Assembly (NCBI GenBank): GCA_013812985.1 | Contig: JACCSN010000650.1 | Location: 1 to 6,801 of the forward strand | Source of the DNA: Hyphomicrobiales bacterium | Lineage (GTDB): Bacteria; Pseudomonadota; Alphaproteobacteria; Rhizobiales; Afifellaceae | Direction of reading: 5' to 3' | DNA: 6,801 bases | Part shown: piece by piece, positions 1-5,900 of the stretch | How positions within the stretch are numbered: position 1 is the stretch's first letter | Layout of the letters: the number at the start of each line of letters is the position of its first letter | Translations under genes and position numbers: made by a program | The notes under the pieces: model-generated | What the model was told of the DNA's origin: nothing | Databases searched by the model: none | What the model saw: only the letters and a program-made list of their open reading frames with translations

Positions 1-105
1 GCGGAAGCGGCTGCCGGCCGGCTCCGCGATATACTGATCGAAGATGCTTCTTCCGGAGAGACCCGCGGCAGCATCGTCAGAAATGATAAGGTGCAGCCAC
101 TTTAG
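1..105 (+). CDS. C-terminal end of an unidentified protein (partial)
   Basis: Frame 1 is open from the first base and ends at TAG (103-105), giving 34 residues that start AEAAAGRLRDILIEDA and end NDKVQPL. The first half looks like an amphipathic Ala/Arg/Leu-rich helix and the end is polar, as in many protein C-termini. An AT-richer stretch follows the stop (about 85-120), which fits the end of a coding region. I do not recognise a family, and an open run of 35 codons in GC-rich DNA could be chance, so the call is tentative. The start, if real, is left of the window. Confidence 0.35.
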   Translation, partial: AEAAAGRLRDILIEDASSGETRGSIVRNDKVQPL

Positions 106-150
106 ACAAATTATGGACTTCGTGCCCCTCGTTGTGCTTCGAATGCCGGC

Positions 151-662
151 AAACGAGTCGGCGCGCCGGATCGCGGGACGTATGCCTGCGCCTTGCAGGG
201 CCGCCCCGACAACGGCACGCTTGTGAATGGCGACCTGGACTCCTTAACAGCCGCGGCACGCAGCTCGATTGCAACGACGACGCCAATGCCGGCACGCGGG
301 ACGCGCAGCTCGACTTCGAAGCCGCGGCAAGCGGCACATATTATCTGAACGCCAGCGGCGTCGGCGTGAATACCGTGACCTATACGCTGCTCGCCACCCA
401 GGGCGCGGCGGCGGCGCCAAGCACGCAGACGGCGCAGGCAGCCGAGGCCGACGCGTTCTCCTTCAAAACTTCTGGCTTCACCGTGGAAGAGATGGAGACA
501 ACTCGGGGCAATCGCGACGCCTCGGCGCCCGCCTCGCCTTGGGACGCTATGGCGGGCAGCCAGTTTGGGGAAGACATCATGGGTTGGGGCGAATACGGCG
601 GAACGGCTCTGATGGCGAAGGTGCTTGCCGGCTCGCATGACGCCGGCGACTTCGTGTTGTGA
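151..662 (+). pseudogene. Frameshifted relic of a secreted PPC-domain/RTX-type protein
   Basis: Two frames together rebuild one recognisable domain. Frame 1 (about 157-237) reads GTYACALQGRPDNGTLVNGD, like the 'AGTTYTFALQG...GTL.DPYL' half of bacterial pre-peptidase C-terminal (PPC) domains. From 240 the match continues in frame 3 with LLNSRGTQLDCNDDANAGT, then DAQLDFEAAASGTYYLNASG and YTLLATQ, the typical second half (NDD, then 'SGTYYL'). The switch near 238-240 is a frameshift within one domain. Downstream, an Ala-rich linker leads to ADAFSFKTSGF and a last stretch, WDAMAGSQFGEDIMGWGEYG to LAGSHDAGDFVL, resembling the terminal unit of alphaproteobacterial RTX proteins. The stop is TGA at 660-662. 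PPC domains usually sit at the ends of secreted peptidases. No catalytic domain, signal peptide or credible start lies upstream, so this is probably a 5'-truncated, frameshifted remnant. A short live ORF starting at the TTG at 132 is possible but unlikely, because it would use the wrong frame for the first half of the domain. Confidence 0.6.
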
Positions 663-672
663 CGCAAGGTCG

Positions 673-700
673 CATGACCCTCGCTCATAGCGGGGGCATG
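673..700. terminator. Imperfect hairpin between convergent genes
   Basis: CCCTCGCT (678-685) pairs with AGCGGGGG (689-696) around a 3-nt loop, with one G-T wobble. CATG at 673-676 and CATG at 697-700 extend the stem by four pairs beyond a single bulged A at 677. It lies between the end of the relic (662) and the stop of the thiolase gene (708, - strand), where a terminator serving both directions is expected. No T-run follows on either strand, so it is not a classical Rho-independent terminator. Transcript end-protection is an alternative role. Confidence 0.4.
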
Positions 701-707
701 AAACGCA

Positions 708-1865
708 TCAGCGCAGGCGTTCCAGGATGGAGACATAATTGGCGACCGCCGCGCCGCCCATATTGTAGATGCCGGCGAGCGCCGCATCCTGCACCTGCAT
801 GCCCTCCGCCTCACCCGTGAGCTGGAGCGCGGCCATGACATGCATGGAGACGCCGGTGGCCCCGACCGGATGGCCTTTCGACTTCAGCCCGCCCGAGGGG
901 TTCACCGGCAACCGCCCGCCTTTCTCCACCCAGCCCTCCTCGATCGCCCGGCAGCCTTCCCCCGGTGCAGCGAGGCCCATGGCCTCGTATTCGATGAGCT
1001 CGGCGATCGTGAAGCAGTCATGCGTCTCGACCAGATCGAGGTCGCCGAGCGTCGTCCCGGCCGCCTGGTGCGCCAACCGCCAGGCCTCCGTGCAGCCTTC
1101 GAAGGCGACGATATCGCGCTTCGACATTGGCAGGTAATCGTTGGCCTGGGTGCAGGCGCGGATATGGACCGCCTTTTTCATTCGCAACGCCGTCTCCGTG
1201 TCGGTCAGCACGACCGCCGCGGCACCATCGGAGACAAGCGAGCAATCGGTGCGGCGAAGCGGGCCCGCGACGATCGGGTTCTTCTCCGAAACCGTGTTGC
1301 AGAATTGAAAGCCAAGATCCTTCCTGAGCTGGGCGTAGGGGTTCAGGGCGCCATTCCGGTGGTTTTTGGCGGCGATCCTGGCGAGCGCCTCCGACCGGTC
1401 GCCGTAGCGCTGGAAGTAAAGCTGCGCGATGCGACCGAAGATGCCGGCGAAGCCGCCTTCCGTGTCATCTTCCTCCTTGCGATAGGAGGCGTTAAGGAGC
1501 ACGTCCCCGATCACCGCGCCGGGCGCGCCCGTCATCTTCTCCGCGCCGACCACGAGCACAAAGCGGCTTTCCCGCGCGGCGATCTCGTTGAGGCCGGCGC
1601 GGATCGCCGCGGAGCCGGAAGCGCAGGCATTTTCCACACGCGTCGCCGGCCTGAAGCGGAGCGCCGGATCGACTAGCGCCAGCGACGCGGGAAAACCCTG
1701 CTTCGCGAAGCCGCCGAAATGGCCGAGCATGATGGCGCCGATCTCCGCCGGCTCGAGCCCCGCATCCCGGATCGCCTTCACTGCCACGTCGGCGATCAGG
1801 CTCTCAAGATCGCCCTCCAGCTTGCCGAATTTGCTATGCGCCCAGCCGACGATGCACCCTGTCAT
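708..1865 (-). CDS. Thiolase family protein (acetyl-CoA acetyltransferase, SCP2-thiolase-like)
   Basis: This is a complete 385-residue protein of normal length for the SCP2/archaeal-type thiolases, cytosolic with no signal peptide. Thiolases either cleave 3-ketoacyl-CoA with CoA or condense two acyl-CoAs. The nucleophilic Cys lies in ENACASGSAA (Cys81), the SCP2-thiolase signature HDCFTIAE gives His282 and Cys284, and NPSGGLKSKGHPVGATG carries the conserved His332. The C-terminus has the usual glycine-rich NMGGAAVANYV strand. All catalytic positions are present, so it should be active; the substrate cannot be read from the sequence. The ATG at 1865 is preceded by GGAG (1872-1875) with a 6-nt spacer, supporting this start. 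It lies 149 nt downstream of recA on the same strand. No promoter stands out in the gap, so partial co-transcription with recA is possible. Proteins of this family often pair with a DUF35/OB-fold partner, which is not seen in this window. Confidence 0.93.
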   Translation of the reverse strand: MTGCIVGWAHSKFGKLEGDLESLIADVAVKAIRDAGLEPAEIGAIMLGHFGGFAKQGFPASLALVDPALRFRPATRVENACASGSAAIRAGLNEIAARESRFVLVVGAEKMTGAPGAVIGDVLLNASYRKEEDDTEGGFAGIFGRIAQLYFQRYGDRSEALARIAAKNHRNGALNPYAQLRKDLGFQFCNTVSEKNPIVAGPLRRTDCSLVSDGAAAVVLTDTETALRMKKAVHIRACTQANDYLPMSKRDIVAFEGCTEAWRLAHQAAGTTLGDLDLVETHDCFTIAELIEYEAMGLAAPGEGCRAIEEGWVEKGGRLPVNPSGGLKSKGHPVGATGVSMHVMAALQLTGEAEGMQVQDAALAGIYNMGGAAVANYVSILERLR

Positions 1866-2014
1866 GACTCGCTCCGCTTGCCGCCGCCCCGCGCTCCATG
1901 GTGGCGGGCTTGATCGGCCCCAAACCGGCCTGAATGGGCCGCGCCCGTCATCAGGTGGGCCGGCATTGTCCCGATCTCGACACCGCCGAACAGCAGCACC
2001 GGATTGTGATTGAC

Positions 2015-3088
2015 TTAGGCCTCCGCCGCCTCGTCCTCCACGTCCCCTTCCATCTGGCCGGAGATCAGGCCGGCATTTTGCCGGATCGCCTGCTCGATGG
2101 CGCCGGCTACATCCGGATTGTCGCGGAGGAACTGCTTGGCGTTCTCGCGGCCCTGGCCGAGGCGCTGGCTGTTATAGGAGAACCAGGAGCCTGATTTTTC
2201 GACGATGCCGGCCTTCACGCCGAGGTCGACCAGCTCACCCGTCTTGGAGATGCCCTCGCCATACATGATGTCGAAGTCGACCTGCTTGAACGGCGGCGCG
2301 AGCTTGTTCTTCACCACCTTGACGCGGGTCTGGTTGCCGACCGCCTCCTCGCGCTCCTTGATGGCGCCGATGCGCCGGATGTCCAGGCGAACCGATGCGT
2401 AGAATTTGAGCGCGTTGCCGCCCGTCGTCGTTTCCGGGCTGCCGAACATGACGCCGATCTTCATGCGGATCTGGTTGATGAAGATCACCATCGTGTTGGA
2501 ACGCGAGATCGACGCGGTCAGCTTCCGCAGCGCCTGGCTCATCAGGCGTGCCTGGCTGCCCGGCAGCTGATCGCCCATCTCGCCTTCAAGCTCGGCGCGC
2601 GGCGTGAGCGCGGCGACCGAATCGATGACGAGAACATCGACGGCCCCCGACCGCACCAGCGTGTCGCAGATCTCCAGAGCCTGCTCGCCGGCGTCGGGCT
2701 GCGAGATGAGAAGATCGTCGAGCTTGACCCCAAGCTTGCGCGCATAGATCGGGTCGAGCGCGTGCTCGGCGTCGATGAAGCCGCAGATGCCGCCGCGCTT
2801 CTGCGCCTCCGCGACCGTATGGAGCGCGAGCGTGGTCTTGCCGGACGATTCGGGCCCATAGATCTCGATGACGCGCCCACGCGGCAGGCCGCCGACGCCC
2901 AACGCCATGTCCAGGCCGATGGAGCCCGTGGAGATGGTGGCGATCTCGACCACCTTGCCGTCGCGGCCGAGCCGCATGATCGAGCCTTTTCCGAAAGCCC
3001 GCTCGATCTGGGAGAGCGCGGCGTCCAGCGCTTTCGTCTTGTCCATCCCGTCCCTGCTCGTCTCGACGACTTTCAGCGAACTTACCAT
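2015..3088 (-). CDS. recA: Recombinase RecA
   Basis: This is a 357-residue RecA, the ATP-dependent strand-exchange protein of homologous recombination and co-protease for LexA in the SOS response. Walker A is GPESSGKT (78-85) and Walker B is VLVID (152-156). The DNA-binding loops are [16 protein letters not shown] (168-183, L1) and [15 protein letters not shown] (215-229, L2). The core motifs [26 protein letters not shown] and [14 protein letters not shown] are intact. The tail is acidic ([10 protein letters not shown]), as in other RecAs. I chose the ATG at 3088, giving [10 protein letters not shown]. An in-frame TTG at 3100 would add four residues, but its own codons form the G-rich Shine-Dalgarno sequence GGGGGA (3098-3093) that serves the ATG. 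The upstream promoter and LexA-type box indicate DNA-damage control. The neighbours are cckA (105 nt upstream) and a thiolase downstream; the alaS gene that commonly follows recA in related bacteria is not here. Confidence 0.98.
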   Translation of the reverse strand: MVSSLKVVETSRDGMDKTKALDAALSQIERAFGKGSIMRLGRDGKVVEIATISTGSIGLDMALGVGGLPRGRVIEIYGPESSGKTTLALHTVAEAQKRGGICGFIDAEHALDPIYARKLGVKLDDLLISQPDAGEQALEICDTLVRSGAVDVLVIDSVAALTPRAELEGEMGDQLPGSQARLMSQALRKLTASISRSNTMVIFINQIRMKIGVMFGSPETTTGGNALKFYASVRLDIRRIGAIKEREEAVGNQTRVKVVKNKLAPPFKQVDFDIMYGEGISKTGELVDLGVKAGIVEKSGSWFSYNSQRLGQGRENAKQFLRDNPDVAGAIEQAIRQNAGLISGQMEGDVEDEAAEA

Positions 3089-3102
3089 CCTATCCCCCAA
3101 TC

Positions 3103-3122
3103 GCCAGCGAAGATCGCTCGGC
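3103..3122 (-). promoter_or_regulatory. Hairpin in the recA 5' leader
   Basis: GCCAGCGA (3103-3110) pairs with TCGCT plus GGC (3114-3118 and 3120-3122) around an AGA loop, with one bulged base at 3119. It lies inside the predicted recA leader, ending about 4 nt before the GGGGGA ribosome binding site. It could affect leader stability or ribosome access, or be chance in GC-rich DNA. Confidence 0.4.
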
Positions 3123-3144
3123 CCTTAGAGTTGATCCCGCAAAC

Positions 3145-3173
3145 ATCTGTGCACCTTTTGTTCTGCGGGTCAA
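3145..3173 (-). promoter_or_regulatory. recA sigma70-like promoter
   Basis: Read on the - strand, TTGACC (3173-3168) is a good -35 element. After exactly 17 nt comes ACAGAT (3150-3145), a weak -10, as is common in alphaproteobacteria. Transcription would start near 3138, giving a leader of about 50 nt before the ATG at 3088. The position and the LexA-type box in the spacer support the call. Confidence 0.6.
3149..3163. promoter_or_regulatory. LexA-type SOS box in the recA promoter
   Basis: The + strand reads GTGC-ACCTTTT-GTTC, one base away from the alphaproteobacterial SOS box GTTC-N7-GTTC. It falls in the spacer of the predicted recA promoter and overlaps its -10 element, where LexA would block RNA polymerase. 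The mismatch is in one half-site only. No other GTTC/GAAC pair with 7-nt spacing is apparent in this gap. Confidence 0.6.
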
Positions 3174-3193
3174 GCGCCGGATTTTCACGCAGT

Positions 3194-5743
3194 TCAACTG
3201 TCCAGCGTCGCCTTCACCGTGGTGGCCAGCTCCTTCAGCGAGAACGGCTTCGGCAGGAAGTTGAAGGTCTGATCCTCCGGGAGATGGCGCTCGAAGGCAT
3301 CCTCGGCGTAGCCGGACATGAAGATGATCTTCAGCTTGGGCTGCCGGCGGCGAAGCTCGCGGAGCAGGGTCGGGCCGTCCATCCCCGGCATCACCACATC
3401 GGAAATCACCAGATCGATTTCCTCGCCCATGCCGTTCATCAGCTCCAGCGCTTCGGGACCGGACGCCGCCTCGATGACGGTGTAGCCGCGCGCCGTGAGC
3501 GCCCGCCCCGCGAAAGCGCGAACGGCCTCTTCATCCTCCACAAGCAGGATCCTGGCGCTGCCGGTGAGATCGGCGGAGACGGCTACCGGCTTGACCTCCT
3601 CCACCTTGTCCTCGGGCGCGGCGGCATGACGGGGGAGCAGGATGCGGAACGTGCTGCCCTCGCCGGGCTTCGATTCCACATAGACGTAGCCGCCGGTCTG
3701 CTTGACGATGCCGTAGACGGTGGAGAGGCCGAGCCCGGTTCCCTTGCCGACCTCCTTGGTGGAGAAGAACGGCTCGAAGATTTTCCCCATGATCTCCGGA
3801 GCCATCCCGGCGCCGGTGTCGGCGACCTCCACGAGAACGTAGTCGCCGGGCTTGAAGCCCTGCTCGCGGAACTTCAAGCTCTCCGGCGTCGGCACATTGG
3901 CGGTGCGGATGGTGAGGCGGCCGCCGGCCGGCATGGCGTCGCGGGCGTTGACGGCGAGGTTCACGATCACCTGCTCGAGCTGATTGATGTCGGCCTTGAC
4001 CGGCCATAGATCGCGGCCGTGCTCCACCTCAAGCGTGACCATCTCGCCGAGCAGCCGGTCGAGCAGGATCTTGAGATCGGAAAGCACCTCGTCCAGCTCG
4101 ATGATGCGGGGACGCAGCGTCTGGCGCCGGGAAAAGGCGAGCAGCTGGCGGACCAGGCCGGCGGCCCGGTTGGCGTTCTGCTTGATGTTCATGATGTCCT
4201 GGAAGGACGGGTCGGTCGGCCGATGATTGGTGAGCAAGAGATCGGAGAAGCCGATGATGGCGGTGAGCACATTGTTGAAATCGTGCGCGATGCCGCCGGC
4301 GAGCTGCCCGACCGCCTGCATCTTCTGGCTCTGGGCGAATTGCGCCTCCAGGGCCCGCTGCTCCGTCATGTCGAGCGCGTAGATGATCGCCGCATCCTCG
4401 CCTTCGTCGCCTTCAAGTATGGGACTTACGAAGAACCGGGCGCTGCGCTCCGGATCCTCGGCGAGAGCGGCGTCCACCGCCGGGATGTTGCTCTGCCCGG
4501 CGATCGCGGCGTCCATCGCGGCGGCGAGCGACGCCCTGTCGGATGCCGCGACGAGGTCGGCCGGGCGCAGCCGCGCATCGCCGGAACGCCTGCCGAAGAG
4601 CATGACGAAGCGCGCGTTGGTGAGCCCGATCCGGCCCTGCCGGTCGATGGCGGCGATCGCCATGGGGGTGTTGCTGAAGAACCGGGCGAAGCGCAGCTCG
4701 GCGATCCGCCCGGCCTCGCGATCGTCGCCGAGCCGCATGTCGAGGACGAGAGTGCGCGAGGCCCCAATCGTTCCGTCCGCGGCGGTCGGGACGCGGTGGA
4801 GCAAGCGTACCGGCAGCCGTGTGCCGTCCGTGCGCACAAGGTCGATGTCGAGGATTTCCGCTTCGGCGCGGCCGGGGCTCGAGGCCTGGATGACCGAAAG
4901 CCCGTCCACGCTGACGATATCGCGAATATGGGCGGCGCCCGGCTCGAATTCGGCGAGGTCGATGCCGATCCATTCGGCAAGCGTCGCGTTCAGGTAGCGG
5001 ATCCGACCGTCCGGCTCCAGCGAGAAGAACCCGGCCGGGGCGTGGTCGAGATAGTCGATCGCGTTCTGCAGCTCCTGAAAGATGTTCTCCTGGTGCTCGC
5101 GCTCGCGCGTGATGTCGGCGATGAGCCAGCCGATCGAAGCGCTCATCGACCCTGCGGCCGGCCTTCCAACCGGGCTGACGCGCACGCGATACCAGCGGGC
5201 GCCGTTCGCCCGCCCGCCGATGCCGCCCGGCATGCGGATTTCCTCGGTTGCGCGGCGGCCCGCCTCGGCCGCCACCGCCAACCTGTAGACGGCCTCCGAA
5301 GCATCCGGGTTATCGGAGAAGAGCCGCTCGATGGAGTGCAGGTCGCGCTCGTTCTCCGCGCCCGACAGCTTGACGAAAGCGGGGTTGGCCCAGCGTGGGG
5401 CGCCGTCGGCCTGGGTCATGAGCACCCCCTCGGCCATGTTTTCCAGAAAGGCCTCGGCCTCGGCGCCACCGCCCATCGGGAGTTCCGACGCGTCGGCGAC
5501 GCGCAAAATCCCCGCGGCGCCGGTGAAAAGCGCGACCACGCCGGCGGTCGACAGCAATCCGAGGCAGCCCAGCACGACGAGCCCCGCAGGGCGTTCGGGC
5601 AGGAAAAGAAAGGCGCTGGCCGCGGCGATCAGGAGGATGATGAGAAGCGTGACAAGGACGAGGCTGCCGCGGCCCGATCGCGCCGTTTCTCTCCGTCCGG
5701 TCACGTTATCGCGCATGCGCCCACCGGCTCCCAGGCAGTCCAT
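3194..5743 (-). CDS. cckA: Hybrid sensor histidine kinase CckA
   Basis: This is an 849-residue inner-membrane hybrid kinase. In Caulobacter and relatives CckA phosphorylates the phosphotransferase ChpT, which passes phosphate to CtrA and CpdR; CckA can also run as a phosphatase. Visible parts in order: a basic N-terminus, two membrane helices (about 27-48 and 54-80), three PAS-like regions (about 95-212, 226-337, 348-460), a DHp helix with [14 protein letters not shown] and phospho-acceptor His487, and the ATPase domain with N box [10 protein letters not shown] (595-604), DTGAGM (642-647), FEPFFSTK and [17 protein letters not shown]-terminal receiver (about 730-849) has Glu736/Asp737, phospho-acceptor Asp782 in [10 protein letters not shown], Ser810 and Lys832. 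All catalytic residues are present. It is longer than the 691-residue Caulobacter protein, apparently through the extra PAS-like region. The start is uncertain: ATG 5743 lacks a good ribosome binding site, and ATG 5716 ([10 protein letters not shown]), preceded by GGGAGCCGGTGGG, is a realistic alternative. Confidence 0.95.
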   Translation of the reverse strand: MDCLGAGGRMRDNVTGRRETARSGRGSLVLVTLLIILLIAAASAFLFLPERPAGLVVLGCLGLLSTAGVVALFTGAAGILRVADASELPMGGGAEAEAFLENMAEGVLMTQADGAPRWANPAFVKLSGAENERDLHSIERLFSDNPDASEAVYRLAVAAEAGRRATEEIRMPGGIGGRANGARWYRVRVSPVGRPAAGSMSASIGWLIADITREREHQENIFQELQNAIDYLDHAPAGFFSLEPDGRIRYLNATLAEWIGIDLAEFEPGAAHIRDIVSVDGLSVIQASSPGRAEAEILDIDLVRTDGTRLPVRLLHRVPTAADGTIGASRTLVLDMRLGDDREAGRIAELRFARFFSNTPMAIAAIDRQGRIGLTNARFVMLFGRRSGDARLRPADLVAASDRASLAAAMDAAIAGQSNIPAVDAALAEDPERSARFFVSPILEGDEGEDAAIIYALDMTEQRALEAQFAQSQKMQAVGQLAGGIAHDFNNVLTAIIGFSDLLLTNHRPTDPSFQDIMNIKQNANRAAGLVRQLLAFSRRQTLRPRIIELDEVLSDLKILLDRLLGEMVTLEVEHGRDLWPVKADINQLEQVIVNLAVNARDAMPAGGRLTIRTANVPTPESLKFREQGFKPGDYVLVEVADTGAGMAPEIMGKIFEPFFSTKEVGKGTGLGLSTVYGIVKQTGGYVYVESKPGEGSTFRILLPRHAAAPEDKVEEVKPVAVSADLTGSARILLVEDEEAVRAFAGRALTARGYTVIEAASGPEALELMNGMGEEIDLVISDVVMPGMDGPTLLRELRRRQPKLKIIFMSGYAEDAFERHLPEDQTFNFLPKPFSLKELATTVKATLDS

Positions 5744-5900
5744 CCGATTCGACCGATCGGGCTCGCTGCAGCTTGTCGGCTTCCGTCCGGCATTTCAACG
5801 CGGATAGGAAAAAGCTTGACACAAGGGATCGTTTGAACGTGGAAGCCATTCCGCTTATTGTCGTTTCCCAACTTCGATCGGCGCGAACAGGAGACACTTC
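5744..5900. promoter_or_regulatory. Divergent cckA / fliO-like intergenic region
   Basis: These 157 nt must hold the start signals for both divergent genes. On the + strand TTGACA (5816-5821) matches a -35 consensus exactly, but 17-18 nt later there is only GTGGAA/TGGAAG, so the -10 is poor. That element lies within CTTGACACAAG, a short inverted repeat. For cckA on the - strand I see no convincing -35/-10 pair. No full CtrA box (TTAA-N7-TTAA) is visible. Confidence 0.3.
5889..5894 (+). promoter_or_regulatory. Ribosome binding site of the fliO-like gene
   Basis: AGGAGA lies 6 nt before the ATG at 5901. This strong Shine-Dalgarno sequence fixes the start of the downstream gene, which might otherwise be missed because it runs out of the window without a stop. 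Confidence 0.85.

Larger units (their letters stand above)
3131..3173. repeat. 13-bp imperfect inverted repeat spanning the recA promoter
   Basis: On the + strand, TTGATCCCGCAAAC (3131-3144) is an imperfect reverse complement of GTTCTGCGGGTCAA (3160-3173). The paired blocks are TTGA/TCAA, CCCGCA/TGCGGG and AAC/GTT, with one bulged base in each arm (3135 and 3163) and 15 nt between the arms. One arm contains the recA -35 element and one LexA half-site; the other covers the expected transcription start region. It could be an operator, or an RNA stem at the end of the cckA transcript, although no T-run follows it. Confidence 0.6.

Noticed and set aside
840..1676. A 278-codon + strand open frame opposite the thiolase gene
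   Set aside because: Antisense to a complete thiolase with all catalytic motifs; no domain of its own.
1926..1941. CGGCC/GGCCG stem with a 6-nt loop downstream of recA as a terminator
   Set aside because: Only 5 pairs, no T-run on the - strand, and GGCC inverted repeats are common in this GC-rich sequence.
3089..3100. TTG at 3100 as the recA start
   Set aside because: It would place the GGGGGA Shine-Dalgarno sequence inside the coding region; the ATG at 3088 is correctly spaced from it and gives a typical RecA N-terminus.
2762..4009. A 415-codon + strand open frame crossing the recA-cckA gap
   Set aside because: It spans the recA promoter and runs antisense to two well-supported genes; its composition (many Arg, Gly, Asp, His) is that of a reverse-strand shadow.
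4019..5836. A 605-codon open frame on the + strand opposite cckA
   Set aside because: It is exactly antisense to an intact, motif-complete kinase gene, has no recognisable domain, and long antisense frames are expected in GC-rich genes.
5840..5855. TGG-N10-GC spacing resembling a sigma54 (-24/-12) promoter before the fliO-like gene
   Set aside because: Only the invariant GG and GC match; TGGAAG and CCGCT differ from TGGCAC and TTGCW at several positions, and such spacing is expected by chance in a gap this size.
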